A DNA stretch of 64,000 bases from Chitinophaga parva (GCF_003071345.1 NZ_QCYK01000002.1:1240001-1304000); one strand, 5' to 3'; numbered from the stretch's first letter, positions 32,817 through 43,358 are shown. Program-made: numbers and translations. Notes: generated by a model not told the origin, from the letters alone.

Positions 32817-33193
32817 ATAAAAATGGTTTCTATGGTTTTAAAAAAGGAAGGAACGGGGATAACAGGACCGGGAGGACAACGGTGCGTTCTCCGCTGCACG
32901 AAAATCGGACCATGGTGCGCAAGGGAACTGCGTAGCACAAAAGAAAAATACGGATAAAAATTACAGCAATGGAAAATAAAATCGTTAAATTGTTTGCAGG
33001 ATTCAACAGACCGTCAACCATTATCTAAAAAATTGCAGGAGACAGCAAGTAGTATGCAGTAGGTACGAACGCATCTTTTTACAATGCATCAAATGCCTGG
33101 TATTCCGTTTCAGCTCGTTCCCTTCAGCCGGAAATATATTGCTATTTACACACTTCCCGGTCAGTACTTAATACCTGTACATAACACCTGAAA
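32817..33193. other. Intergenic region between S53 peptidase and ECF sigma gene
   Basis: 377 bases between divergent genes. It must hold both promoters, but I find no exact TAnnTTTG element at a convincing distance and no gene. It is AT-rich around 32940-33030 and 33120-33190. Confidence 0.5.
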
Positions 33194-33826
33194 ATGCCAA
33201 TGGAAAATAATTTACAGGACATGTTGCGGCCCGGGGCCAATCTCCGGGTGGTGGAGAGCGAGGCCACCCTGTGGGAGCGCTTCCAGCAGGGAGACCGCGA
33301 AGCCTTTGCCCTGCTGTACCGCCAGCATGTGGATGACCTGTACCACTATGGCATGCACTTTTGCACGGATGGAGAGCGGGTGAAGGATTGCCTGCAGGAC
33401 CTTTTCCAGGACCTGTGGCAAAGCCGGGAACACCTTTCCACCCAGATCCGTAACATCCGGTATTATTTATTGAGCAGCCTGCGCCGCCGCCTGCTGCGCT
33501 CCCTGCACCGGGACCGCAACTGGTTTACCCGGCCCGACCTGGAAAGCTTTGAAATAGAATGGGCCCTGCCCCGGGAGCACCAGCTGATCAGTGATGAAAC
33601 GGCGGCCGCCCAGGTGCAGCAACTACGCCAGGCCCTTACCAGCCTTACCCGCCGCCAGCGGGAAGCTATTTACCTGCGCTTCTACCAGGACCTTTCCTAT
33701 GAAGAGGTATCGGCCCTGATGGCCATGAAAACAGACTCCGTATACAATACGGTATCCAAAGCCATTGCCGCCCTGAAAAAGGCCATGGTATTGCCTTTAT
33801 TCCTAATGCTCCTGCACCAGCGCTGA
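33194..33826 (+). CDS. ECF-type RNA polymerase sigma factor
   Basis: A 210-residue sigma factor of the Bacteroidetes PUL-associated ECF group. Region 2 is at ~27-95 (FQQGDREAFALLYRQHVDDLYHYG, CLQDLFQDLWQSREHL) and region 4 at ~145-195 (LTSLTRRQREAIYLRFYQDLSYEEV, then the helix MKTDSVYNTVSKAIAALK). A second Met two codons in could also be the start. It is followed by a FecR anti-sigma factor, an STN-bearing SusC and SusD. It should therefore be released when substrate occupies that receptor, and then transcribe the PUL. Confidence 0.93.
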   Translation: MPMENNLQDMLRPGANLRVVESEATLWERFQQGDREAFALLYRQHVDDLYHYGMHFCTDGERVKDCLQDLFQDLWQSREHLSTQIRNIRYYLLSSLRRRLLRSLHRDRNWFTRPDLESFEIEWALPREHQLISDETAAAQVQQLRQALTSLTRRQREAIYLRFYQDLSYEEVSALMAMKTDSVYNTVSKAIAALKKAMVLPLFLMLLHQR

Positions 33827-33970
33827 CCGCTGCCAGGGTATGGCATTCAACCACGCTTTTTACCCTCCCGTCTTTGTAAGCTCCACGCGCAGAAAAAAAA
33901 GGTAAAGATTTTTTAAAATTAACGATGAGATTCGCGGCATCGCAGGCTCTTTTATAGTAAATGCACCCAC

Positions 33971-35029
33971 TTGGCTATAAAAGATTATGCAGTGTATACG
34001 GCGCAGGAACTGGCGTTGGATGAGCGCTTCCAGCAATGGGTGCTGCATCCGGAAGCGGCTGGTGCCTTCTGGGTCAACTGGTGTGCAGCGCATCCTGAAA
34101 AAGCGGCAGACGTAGCACTGGCGGCCGCGATGGTGCGCAGCATTGGCTTTAAGCCCTATGCCCTGGCCCCGGAAGAGAAAGACCAACTTTGGGATACCCT
34201 GTGGGAACACATGGGAGAAGAAGAACATCATCCTGTAATCAATACCACTACCACCTTTGCACCCGCCTGGTACAGGCAGGCCCGGAAGTATGCAGCCGCC
34301 ATTGTACTCGGTGTGGCCGCCGCAGCCGGCTGGATGTTGCTGCAGCCCCGCAGATCAGTGGGCAGCCAGACATTGGCCCTGCACACCCTTTATGGAGAAA
34401 CAAAAACCTGTTACCTGCCAGACAGCACAGCGGTAACGCTCAATGCCAATACGCGGCTACTCTATACCGCAACAGACACCGGCCGCCGCGAAGTGTGGCT
34501 GGACGGGGAGGCCTATTTTAAAGTAAAACATGAACAAGGCCAGCGCCCCTTCTCTGTGCATACTTATGATAAAGTAAGCGTGGCCGTGCTGGGCACCGCC
34601 TTTAATGTAAACAGCATTGGCAAACAGGTGAGGGTGGTGCTCGAAGAAGGCAGTGTGCGCCTGCATATCGGTGACGCCTACACGGAAAAAGAACAAACGC
34701 TGAACCTGCGCCCCGGTGAAATGCTGACGTATGAGAAAGCAAACGGGCAATTCACCAGAACCGCCATCGTTACCACGCCCTACATGGCCTGGAAAAAGGG
34801 CCGGCTGGAAATGGATAATTATACGCTGGCCGATGCAGCGCAATTCATGCAGCAGGTGTTTGGGCAACACCTGGTGATAACAGACCATAACCTGCTGCAG
34901 CGGCACATTTCGGGCTCCATGCCCATTGTGTATAATGCAGATACGATGCTGCTGCAACTGGGCCGGGTATTTAAAGTAAGGGCATACCGGAACGGGGATA
35001 ATGTGTGGATCAGCCAGGGAGCCCGATAA
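33971..35029 (+). CDS. FecR-family anti-sigma factor
   Basis: A 352-residue inner-membrane anti-sigma protein. The cytoplasmic N-terminal domain (ALDERFQQWVLHPEAAGAFWVNWCAAHPEKAADV) binds the sigma factor. A single membrane span lies at ~100-118 (YAAAIVLGVAAAAGWMLL), followed by the periplasmic FecR domain (YLPDSTAVTLNANTRLLY, VWLDGEAYFKVKH, VLGTAFNVNS, VVLEEGSVRL) and a C-terminal DUF4974-like STN-fold domain. No in-frame ATG or GTG occurs between the upstream in-frame stop (33926) and the conserved domain, so TTG at 33971 is the likely start. It lies between the sigma gene and its SusC partner. Confidence 0.9.
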   Translation: MAIKDYAVYTAQELALDERFQQWVLHPEAAGAFWVNWCAAHPEKAADVALAAAMVRSIGFKPYALAPEEKDQLWDTLWEHMGEEEHHPVINTTTTFAPAWYRQARKYAAAIVLGVAAAAGWMLLQPRRSVGSQTLALHTLYGETKTCYLPDSTAVTLNANTRLLYTATDTGRREVWLDGEAYFKVKHEQGQRPFSVHTYDKVSVAVLGTAFNVNSIGKQVRVVLEEGSVRLHIGDAYTEKEQTLNLRPGEMLTYEKANGQFTRTAIVTTPYMAWKKGRLEMDNYTLADAAQFMQQVFGQHLVITDHNLLQRHISGSMPIVYNADTMLLQLGRVFKVRAYRNGDNVWISQGAR

Positions 35030-35237
35030 CGTTTTTTAACACCAGTAATTCATTCAACCAAGGTCGCCGGGAAATGTCCCGGTCATATTTGAATCATTAT
35101 TTGCATTAACAGTTACATGGCGTTGCACAGGCATCCTGCTTTCGCATGGGTGATTGTACGCTGCTGTTTGTGACTATTTACCTAACAGTTGTTGCCGCCC
35201 TCCCCGGGGTGCGCAACGTTTTAAAATCCTGCTCCAC

Positions 35238-38200
35238 ATGAAAAAAGGTGTACATGTGATGCTAATGCTTCCATTAGCCCTGCTATTACCAACGTCTTCC
35301 TTGCTGGCACGGCAAGTGGGGGCCAGCGCGGACCAGCCGGCAGTGGCTGCCGGGGTGGAAATGCCCGCCACGGCCGGCCAGCCCAGCGAGGTAACGCTGA
35401 AGTTTGCCTTCCAGGAGATCGAAGACAAGTTCAGCGTATCCATCGCGTACAAAAGTGAACTGGTAAAAAGCAGGAAACTGCAATTCAGCGTTGACAATTT
35501 CAGATCAGCGGAAGAAGCGCTGGAAAAGGCTTTGACAGGCTTTCCGCTCCACTTTGAAAAAGTGCGCGAACATTTTTATATGGTGACCGAAAAGGAGCAG
35601 CCCAGTGCCGGCGCCGCAATGGTGCAAGACCCGGTGCACGGTACCGTCCGCGATGAGAAGGGCAATGCACTCACCGGTGTTACGGTAAAAGTAAAGGGCT
35701 CCAACGTGGGCACCGTAACGGATATCAATGGCAACTTTAAACTGCAAACGCCCGGTGCTACCGGCGAACAACTGGAGATCACTTACCTGGGTTTTGAAAC
35801 ACAGACCATCAATATACGCGGGCAACTGGAGTTCAATATTGTACTCAAAGAAACTTCCAGCTCCCTGAACGAGGTGGTGGTAACCGGGTACACCGCGCAA
35901 AAGAAAAAAGACCTCACCGGTGCGGTGGCCGTGGTAAAAATGGACGCACTGACGCGCCAGCCCACGGGCGATGTAACGGCCCAACTGCAAGGCCAGGCGG
36001 CCGGTGTAACCGTGATCGGGGATGGGCAGCCTGGCGCTGCGCCCCAGGTGCGGGTGCGCGGGGTGAACACGTTTAACAACAACAATCCGCTGTATGTAGT
36101 GGATGGTGTGCCTACTGACAATATCCGTGACCTGAACCCCGCAGACATTGCTTCCATGCAGGTCATGAAGGATGCAGGATCTGCTTCCATCTATGGTTCC
36201 CGCGCATCCAACGGGGTGATCATTGTAACCACTAAACGCGGCAGCGGCAAGATAAAGGTTACCTACGATGGTTACTATGGCGTGCAGCATCCCAAAGGGG
36301 GGAATGTGCTGCATACGCTCAATACCCAGGAAACGGCAGACCTGCGCTGGATAGCCATGCAGGACCCCGGCAACGATATTTATGGTTATGGTGATAAGCC
36401 GGTGATCCCGGATTACATTGCCCCCAAAGGCGCCAAGGAAGGCGATCCCAGCGTAAACCCTGATTTGTATTATGTAGATCCCAACTACACATCCCTGGAT
36501 GAATACAATAATTTTTACCGGATCACCAAAGCCAATAAAACCGGTACAGACTGGTACCACGCGGTGTTCAAAAATGCCCCGATGACCAGCCATAACATCA
36601 ACGTTTCTGGCAGTACGGACAAGGCCAATTACCTGTTTTCACTCAACTACTTTAACCAACAGGGTACACTGGATTATACTTACTACAAGCGCTATACCCT
36701 GCGCTCCAATACGTCTTTTAATATTACTGATCATGTGCGGGTAGGGGAGAACCTGGCCTTTTCCCTGGTAGACAACCCGCAGGTAGGCAACTACTCACCG
36801 GATGGTGTGCTGGCCATGGTGATGCGGGAACAGCCCATCATTCCTATCTATGACATTAAAGGAAACTTTGCCGGCTCTTACGGTGGCGGCGACCTCGGTG
36901 ATGCGGAAAACCCGGTGGCCAACCAGTACCGCACCCGCAATAACCGCAGTCTTACCAACCGCCTGTTCGGCAACATCTGGGGCGAAGTGGACCTGCTGAA
37001 GCACTTTACCTTCCGTACCAGCTTTGGCGGGGAGGTAGGCTCCGACTGGGGGCATTCTTTCAGCTATCCCACTTACGAGAACAAGGAATATTTTTCGGTG
37101 AACCAATACAGCCAGTATGCTGACAACAACCACGAATGGACCTGGACCAACACCCTCACTTATCACCAGGTGCTGGGTAAGGATCACGACCTGAAAGTGA
37201 TTGCCGGTACCGAGGCTAACGATGCACGTTCTATCAGCATTGGCGGCAGCACTACGGACTACTTCAGCTTTGATCCGCCTTATCCCACCTTGTCCACCGG
37301 TGCAGGGCAACATAACAACTCCAGCGATAGTTATGTGCGCAGCCTGTTTTCCCTGATCGGCCGCGTGGACTATGCATTCAAAGACAAGTACCTGCTGGGC
37401 TTCACCATCCGCCGTGATGGCTCTTCCGTTTTCGTGGATAACAAATGGGGTAATTTCCCCGCCGCCAGCGCCGCATGGCGTATTTCAGAGGAAAAGTTCA
37501 TGAAGGGCATTGGCTGGCTGAATGATCTGAAGATCCGCGGTAGCTACGGTGTAATGGGTAACCAGACAAACCCTTCGCCCACAAACGGCTACACTACGTT
37601 TGCCGGGGTGCGCACCTCTTCTTATTATGATCTCACCGGTAGCAATAACAGCATCCTGGAGGGTTTCCAGCCTTACCAGACCGGCGCCCCGCAAGCCAAG
37701 TGGGAGCAGGATATCAATGGTAACATTGGCTTTGATGCAACGGTCCTGAACAATCATTTGGAGATCAGTGCAGACTACTACAAAAAAGATATCAAAGACC
37801 TGCTGTTTGCGCCCACTCCGCCGGGTATTGCCGGTACGGCCATTTCACCGTTTATCAATATCGGTACGATGACCAACCGTGGCGTGGACCTCGCCGTGAC
37901 CGGGCATGCCGGTATTACCCACGATCTGAAACTGGATGCAACGCTGTCTTTCACCGCGTATAAAAATACCGTGAAGAAGGTGGCGGACAATGCTACTTAC
38001 TTTGACGTGTTCCAGGGACGCCTGGGCAATATTATCCGCAACCAGGTAGGTGGCCCCACCTCCGCCTTTTTCGGCTACAAGATCGATGGCTTCTTTAACA
38101 GCCAGGCGGACATTGACAACGCAGACAAACTGGCACAGGAGAAGAACGGGCCGGATGCAGTTTATGAAACAGACGAAGGCATAGGCCGTTTCAAATACAA

Positions 38201-38765
38201 GGACATGAACGGGGATGGTATCATCACCCCGGACGACCGTACCATTCTCGGTAGCCCACACCCCGATTTTTCCTATGGCCTGAACATTGGCCTTACCTAC
38301 AAAGGATTTGATTTCAATATGACCCTGTACGGCACACAAGGCAACGATATCTGGAACAACGTCCGCTGGTGGAGGGATTTCTTCGGCAACTTTAATACGG
38401 CTAAGAGCTACACCGCCCTCTATGATTCATGGACGGAACAAAACCACAACGCCAGGGCGCCCAAGCAGGAAGAGCAAACTTATTTCAGCACCGGCCAGGT
38501 GGCCAATTCTTATTTCGTGGAAAATGGCAGCTACCTGCGCTGCAAGAACATGCAACTGGGCTATACATTACCGGCAAATGTTTTCAGCAAATGGGGGGTA
38601 TCCCGCTTGCATGTGTATGTGCAGGCTGCAAACCTGTTCACCATCACGAAATACAGCGGGCTGGATCCTGAGCTGAACGGCAACGCTGCTACCAATTTCG
38701 GGGTGGATGAAATGGGCTACCCCAACCAGCGCCAGTACCTGGTGGGACTGAATGTGGGTTTCTAA
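35238..38765 (+). CDS. SusC/RagA TonB-linked receptor with STN signalling domain
   Basis: An outer-membrane transducer-transporter of 1175 residues from MKKGVHVMLM; the open frame reaches 28 codons further upstream without protein character. In order: signal peptide, STN domain (EVTLKFAFQEIEDKFSVSIAYKSEL to FEKVREHFYMVTE), carboxypeptidase-like domain (GTVRDEKGNALTGVTVKVKG), TonB box NEVVVTGYTAQKKKDLTGA, plug (VRVRGVNTFNNNNPLYVVDGVP, KDAGSASIYGSRASNGVIIVTTKRG) and barrel ending VGLNVGF. The STN domain contacts FecR in the periplasm, so this receptor both imports and signals. SusD follows after 15 bases. Confidence 0.96.
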   Translation: MKKGVHVMLMLPLALLLPTSSLLARQVGASADQPAVAAGVEMPATAGQPSEVTLKFAFQEIEDKFSVSIAYKSELVKSRKLQFSVDNFRSAEEALEKALTGFPLHFEKVREHFYMVTEKEQPSAGAAMVQDPVHGTVRDEKGNALTGVTVKVKGSNVGTVTDINGNFKLQTPGATGEQLEITYLGFETQTINIRGQLEFNIVLKETSSSLNEVVVTGYTAQKKKDLTGAVAVVKMDALTRQPTGDVTAQLQGQAAGVTVIGDGQPGAAPQVRVRGVNTFNNNNPLYVVDGVPTDNIRDLNPADIASMQVMKDAGSASIYGSRASNGVIIVTTKRGSGKIKVTYDGYYGVQHPKGGNVLHTLNTQETADLRWIAMQDPGNDIYGYGDKPVIPDYIAPKGAKEGDPSVNPDLYYVDPNYTSLDEYNNFYRITKANKTGTDWYHAVFKNAPMTSHNINVSGSTDKANYLFSLNYFNQQGTLDYTYYKRYTLRSNTSFNITDHVRVGENLAFSLVDNPQVGNYSPDGVLAMVMREQPIIPIYDIKGNFAGSYGGGDLGDAENPVANQYRTRNNRSLTNRLFGNIWGEVDLLKHFTFRTSFGGEVGSDWGHSFSYPTYENKEYFSVNQYSQYADNNHEWTWTNTLTYHQVLGKDHDLKVIAGTEANDARSISIGGSTTDYFSFDPPYPTLSTGAGQHNNSSDSYVRSLFSLIGRVDYAFKDKYLLGFTIRRDGSSVFVDNKWGNFPAASAAWRISEEKFMKGIGWLNDLKIRGSYGVMGNQTNPSPTNGYTTFAGVRTSSYYDLTGSNNSILEGFQPYQTGAPQAKWEQDINGNIGFDATVLNNHLEISADYYKKDIKDLLFAPTPPGIAGTAISPFINIGTMTNRGVDLAVTGHAGITHDLKLDATLSFTAYKNTVKKVADNATYFDVFQGRLGNIIRNQVGGPTSAFFGYKIDGFFNSQADIDNADKLAQEKNGPDAVYETDEGIGRFKYKDMNGDGIITPDDRTILGSPHPDFSYGLNIGLTYKGFDFNMTLYGTQGNDIWNNVRWWRDFFGNFNTAKSYTALYDSWTEQNHNARAPKQEEQTYFSTGQVANSYFVENGSYLRCKNMQLGYTLPANVFSKWGVSRLHVYVQAANLFTITKYSGLDPELNGNAATNFGVDEMGYPNQRQYLVGLNVGF

Positions 38766-38780
38766 TTTTTTACGCTTAAA

Positions 38781-40586
38781 ATGAAGAACATGAAACGTAT
38801 GCATAATCGTTTGCGCTATATCACCCTGCTGGCGGCTTTACCTTTGGTGTCTGCCTGTTCTAAAAGCTTCCTGGAGCATGACCCGCCCGGTGCGCTGGAA
38901 ATAGATGTGATCGCGAATAAGAAAGGTATTTCCAAACTGCTGATCGGCGCTTATGGCGCACTGGATGGGCAGAATGATAACGGGGACATGATCAACCTGA
39001 ATGGAGGCGGTGGTTTTACCGCAGCGCCGGACAACTGGATCTATGGCTCTGTGGTGGGGGGCGATGCGCACAAGGGAAGTACCTCCGGCGATCAGGATGA
39101 TATCCTGCACATTGCTGCATTTTCTGCAGACCCTACTGAAAGTTTCTTTAACGATAAATGGGTATGCGTATATGAAGGCGTCAAACGTTGCAACCTGGTG
39201 CTGTCTACCCTGAAAAAGGTGACAGACATGTCGGACGAAGAGAAGACGGAAGCCGCTGCGGAAGCGCGTTTCCTGCGCGGTCACTATTACTTTGACCTGC
39301 GTAAGATGTTCAAGAATGTACCGTGGACGGATGAAGACTCCACGAACCTGTACATTAAGAATGATAAAGACATTTTCCCGAACATTGAAGCAGACTTTAA
39401 GTATGCCATGGACAACCTGCCCCCCACACAACCCAGCGTGGGGCAGGCCAATAAGTATGCCGCAGAAGTGTACCTGGCCAAGACGTACCTCTATGAAAAG
39501 AAGTATGCAGATGCGCTGCCATTGTTCACAGACGCTATCAATAACGGCCAGACCAGCAATGGCCTGCATTATGACCTGGTGCCTTTCCAGAATAACTGGA
39601 ACGCAGCTACGGAGAATAATGCTGAATCTGTGTTCGCCATCCAGAACAACGTACACGATGGTACCTCCACGGCCGCTAATGCGAACCAGGGCGATATGCT
39701 GAACTACCCGCCCAATATTGCGCCGTGCTGTGGCTTTTTCCAGCCCTCCTTTGACCTGGTAAATTCTTACCGGACCACCGCGGGCGGCTTGCCTTACCTG
39801 GATGGATCTTACAACACCGATGCCCTTGCCGTGAAGAGTGACCAGGGCGTATCATCCGGTGGCAACTACACCCCGGACCAGGGCCCGCTGGACCCGCGCC
39901 TGGACTGGACCGCCGGCCGCCGTGGAGTGCCTTACCTGGACTGGGGCGTAAATCCCGGCCGCGACTGGGTGGTGTCACAGCCTTTTGCAGGCCCGTATGC
40001 CCCGGTGAAGATGATGTACCGCCAGGCTACCATGGATGAATTTGTAGACTTCAGCGAGTGGGCGCCCGGCACGGCCATCAATACCCTGGTGATCCGCTTT
40101 GCAGATGTGCTGCTCATGGCGGCGGAATGTGAAGTGGAAGCCGGTAGCCTTGCGCAGGCAGAAGCATATGTAAACCGCGTGCGCAACCGCGCCAAAGACC
40201 CCAGAAGCTGGGTGTATAAGTATGCCGATGATGAGAACCCGACCGGCGGCTTTAGCAATACTCCCGCCGCTAATTACGTGATCAATCCTTACCCCGATGG
40301 TGATTTTGCTGCCAAGGGAAAAGACTATGCCAATACCGCCATCCGTTTTGAGCGCAAGCTGGAACTGGCCATGGAAGGGCAGCGCTTCTTTGACCTGGTA
40401 CGCTGGGGCATTGCCGGTACAGCGCTTACCGCTTATTACACGGCGGAAGGAAAATATAAACTCACAGATTACAACGGCCTGAACCCGCATTTTACCACGG
40501 GTAAAAATGAATACTATCCCATTCCCCAGCGCCAGATAGACCTGAGCACGAAGAATGGAGTGGCTACCCTGCAGCAGAACTACTAG
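38781..40586 (+). CDS. SusD/RagB-family glycan-binding lipoprotein
   Basis: A 601-residue SusD homologue, longer than average. It has a signal peptide with lipobox VSAC (Cys26), the early SusD segment LLIGAYGALDGQ, TPR-like helices (EAAAEARFLRGHYYFDLRKMF, AAEVYLAKTYLYEKKYADAL), and the C-terminal VIRFADVLLMAAECEVEAGS and YPIPQRQIDLS blocks. It closes the adjacent STN-SusC barrel and binds the PUL's glycan. A strong terminator follows 28 bases after the stop, so the downstream GH2 gene needs its own promoter or read-through. Confidence 0.95.
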   Translation: MKNMKRMHNRLRYITLLAALPLVSACSKSFLEHDPPGALEIDVIANKKGISKLLIGAYGALDGQNDNGDMINLNGGGGFTAAPDNWIYGSVVGGDAHKGSTSGDQDDILHIAAFSADPTESFFNDKWVCVYEGVKRCNLVLSTLKKVTDMSDEEKTEAAAEARFLRGHYYFDLRKMFKNVPWTDEDSTNLYIKNDKDIFPNIEADFKYAMDNLPPTQPSVGQANKYAAEVYLAKTYLYEKKYADALPLFTDAINNGQTSNGLHYDLVPFQNNWNAATENNAESVFAIQNNVHDGTSTAANANQGDMLNYPPNIAPCCGFFQPSFDLVNSYRTTAGGLPYLDGSYNTDALAVKSDQGVSSGGNYTPDQGPLDPRLDWTAGRRGVPYLDWGVNPGRDWVVSQPFAGPYAPVKMMYRQATMDEFVDFSEWAPGTAINTLVIRFADVLLMAAECEVEAGSLAQAEAYVNRVRNRAKDPRSWVYKYADDENPTGGFSNTPAANYVINPYPDGDFAAKGKDYANTAIRFERKLELAMEGQRFFDLVRWGIAGTALTAYYTAEGKYKLTDYNGLNPHFTTGKNEYYPIPQRQIDLSTKNGVATLQQNY

Positions 40587-40613
40587 CAGCACTTGAAATA
40601 ATATACCAAACGG

Positions 40614-40646
40614 CAGGCGCCGGAATTGATGCCGGCGCCTGTTTTT
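40614..40646 (+). terminator. Intrinsic terminator after susD
   Basis: Perfect 10-bp stem CAGGCGCCGG (40614-40623) with CCGGCGCCTG (40632-40641), 8-nt loop, then TTTTT. It separates the SusC-SusD transcript from the GH2-MFS pair. Confidence 0.88.
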
Positions 40647-40726
40647 ATGTTGATCTGTTTACTACGCTCCATTATCTTGCAGCACTGATTCCACTACCAC
40701 CGTACTTTAGACGCTATACACATTTT

Positions 40727-43330
40727 ATGAAAACATGCTTTCCCCTTTTGGCCCTGAGCCTGTTATGCCTGCAAAGCAACGCACAAACGCCCGCCATACA
40801 GGACAAAATATTAACTGCCAACTGGCAGATGCAATCATCTGAAAAGGTGGCTGCCACAGATGCCGGTATAACCAATGCCAACTTCCAAACCACCGGGTGG
40901 TATCCTGCCAGGGTACCGGGTACCGTCATGGGGAGCCTGGTGGCTTTAGGCCAATATAAAGACATCTTCATGGGCAACAACCTGGAGAAGGTCCCCGATA
41001 CATTGTTTGCAAAACCCTGGTGGTTCCGCAACACCTTTTCTCTCACTGCTGCCGAGGCTAAAAGCACGGCCCGCCTGGAGTTCAACGGCATTAACTACCG
41101 TGCAGACATCTGGCTGAACGGCCACCTGCTGGCAAAGGCAGACAGTGTGCGGGGGGGCTTCCGCCGCTTCACGTTTGACGTAAGTGCTTATATCAAAGAA
41201 GGAGAGAACATCCTGGCCGTAAAGGTAACCCGGCCTGGCCCCGGCGATCCTACACTGGGCTTCGTAGACTGGAACCCCATGCCCCCGGACCATAACCTGG
41301 GCATCTGGCGGGAAGTGCACCTGGTGACCAGCGGCGCAGTGTCTATCACGCAGCCTTTTGTAGCGCCCAAACTGGATACGGCCACGCTGGATCATGCATC
41401 CCTCACCATCAGCGCCCTGCTGCATAATAATAGTAAACGCACCGTAAGCGGCGTGCTGAAAGGCAGCGTGGAAGGCGGGATTGAAATAGCCCAGCCGGTA
41501 ACGCTGAAAGCCGGTGAATCCAAAGAGATCGTATTTACCCCCGCGGCCTATCAACAACTGGAAATAACACACCCCCGCGTGTGGTGGACACATGACCTGG
41601 GCAAACCGGAACTGTACCGGCTGCAACTGCGCTTTGAAAACGGAGGTAAGCTGGAAGATAGTACCGGCCTGCATTTTGGCATCCGTTCCATTACGGATTA
41701 TTTCACTCCACAGGGGCACCGCGGCTATAAACTGAACGGGAAGAACATCCTGGTAAAAGGTGGCGGCTGGACAGACCGCATGCTGCTGGATGCATCCCCC
41801 GGATATGAAAATGCCGGCATGGACTACGCGGTGCAAATGCACCTTAACACCATCCGCATGGAAGGCTTCTGGGGCAGCAACCATCACCTGTACGACCTGG
41901 CAGATGAAAAAGGCCTGCTCATCATGGTGGGCTACAGCGCGGCCTGGGAGTGGAGTAATTTCTTTGGCAATGCAGATGATAAATATGGCGCCATCAGCAA
42001 ACCGGAACAGATGTACATCGCCGCTACTTCCTGGAAAGACCAGGTGATCTGGCTGCGCAACCATCCTGCCGTTTGCGTGTGGATGTATGGCAGTGACAAG
42101 CTACCCCGCCCCGCGCTGGAAAGCCAGTACATTGCCATCCTGAAAAAATACGATACCACCCGCTGTGTACTGGCCTCTGCACAGGAGCACACCAGTAAAC
42201 TGAGTGGCCCCAGCGCCGTGAAGATGAGAGGACCTTATGATTATGTACCGCCTGCCTATTGGTACGTGGATACCAAGCTGGGTGGGGCTTTTGGCTTTAA
42301 TACAGAAACCGGCCCCGGCCCCCAGGTGCCTGTGCTGGAAACCCTGCAAAAGATGATCCCGGCAGATTCCCTCTGGCCGGTAGGCAGCGGCTGGATGTTC
42401 CATGCGGCCCGCGGGGAGTTCCATAATCTCACGGCCTACGACAGTGCCATTGAAATGCGCCTGGGCAAGCCCACAGACCTGCATGATTACCTGCGCAAGG
42501 CGCAATACATCAACTACGAAGGTATGCGTGCCATGTATGAAGCATTTGAAGCCCACCGTTTCCAGTCCACCGGCATTATCCAGTGGATGTACAATGCTTC
42601 CTGGCCCAAGCTGTGGTGGCAGCTGTATGATTTTTACCTGCTGCCCACCGGCGCTTTTTACGGCGCACAAAAGGCCAATGAGCCGGTGCATATTGCCTAC
42701 GATTACGGGCGCAATGCGGTGATGGTGCTGAACAATACCAACGATAAAATGGGCGGCTACACAGCAGTAGCCACCGGCTACGATGGCAACCTGCAGATGA
42801 TCTTTGAAAGCCAGGAAGACGTACCAGGCCTGCAGGCACAGGAAACAAAATATACCTACAACATTCCCGGCATAGGTGTGGCAGGCAATACCTGGTTCCT
42901 GAACCTGCAGCTGAAAGACCGGGAAGGCACGGTAGTGAGCCGCAACTTCTACGCATTGTCCATGAAGGAAGATGAGCTGGACAATGCCCGCAGCAACTGG
43001 TATATCACGCCCATTAAAAGCTATGGGGATCTTACGAAGTTGCAAACACTGCCCATGGTAAAACTGGAGTCGGATATAAAGACCAGCGAAGTGGGTGAAA
43101 AGACACTGGTAACCGCTCACTTGCGGAACCCCGCTTCCACACTGGCTTTCATGGCACACCTGGATATCCGCAATGCAGCTACGAAAGATCCGGTGGGCCC
43201 CGTGTTCTGGAAGGAGAATGATGTGACGCTGATGCCGGGAGAAGAAATTACCCTGGAAGGCTGGGTCTACACCCGCGACCTGGGTGGCCGCCCGCCGCTG
43301 GTTACCACCGGGGGCTGGAATGTAGAATGA
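40727..43330 (+). CDS. GH2-family exo-beta-D-glucosaminidase-like enzyme
   Basis: An 867-residue secreted glycosidase (signal peptide to about NAQ). Sugar-binding domain: YPARVPGTVMGSLV, ARLEFNGINYRADIWLNG. Immunoglobulin-like and TIM-barrel domains follow (KGGGWTDRMLL, IRMEGFWGSNHHLYDLADEKGLLIMVGYSAAWEW). The catalytic residues resemble those of the CsxA exo-chitosanase group: the acid/base Asp in MYGSDKLP and the nucleophile Glu in NTETGPGP; aspartate as acid/base is specific to that GH2 branch as I recall it. It would remove glucosamine from non-reducing ends of chitosan oligomers. It is followed 28 bases later by an MFS sugar transporter and preceded by the sigma-controlled SusC/SusD pair. 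Confidence 0.87.
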   Translation: MKTCFPLLALSLLCLQSNAQTPAIQDKILTANWQMQSSEKVAATDAGITNANFQTTGWYPARVPGTVMGSLVALGQYKDIFMGNNLEKVPDTLFAKPWWFRNTFSLTAAEAKSTARLEFNGINYRADIWLNGHLLAKADSVRGGFRRFTFDVSAYIKEGENILAVKVTRPGPGDPTLGFVDWNPMPPDHNLGIWREVHLVTSGAVSITQPFVAPKLDTATLDHASLTISALLHNNSKRTVSGVLKGSVEGGIEIAQPVTLKAGESKEIVFTPAAYQQLEITHPRVWWTHDLGKPELYRLQLRFENGGKLEDSTGLHFGIRSITDYFTPQGHRGYKLNGKNILVKGGGWTDRMLLDASPGYENAGMDYAVQMHLNTIRMEGFWGSNHHLYDLADEKGLLIMVGYSAAWEWSNFFGNADDKYGAISKPEQMYIAATSWKDQVIWLRNHPAVCVWMYGSDKLPRPALESQYIAILKKYDTTRCVLASAQEHTSKLSGPSAVKMRGPYDYVPPAYWYVDTKLGGAFGFNTETGPGPQVPVLETLQKMIPADSLWPVGSGWMFHAARGEFHNLTAYDSAIEMRLGKPTDLHDYLRKAQYINYEGMRAMYEAFEAHRFQSTGIIQWMYNASWPKLWWQLYDFYLLPTGAFYGAQKANEPVHIAYDYGRNAVMVLNNTNDKMGGYTAVATGYDGNLQMIFESQEDVPGLQAQETKYTYNIPGIGVAGNTWFLNLQLKDREGTVVSRNFYALSMKEDELDNARSNWYITPIKSYGDLTKLQTLPMVKLESDIKTSEVGEKTLVTAHLRNPASTLAFMAHLDIRNAATKDPVGPVFWKENDVTLMPGEEITLEGWVYTRDLGGRPPLVTTGGWNVE

Positions 43331-43358
43331 TCATTTCCCTAAATATATTGCAACCACT

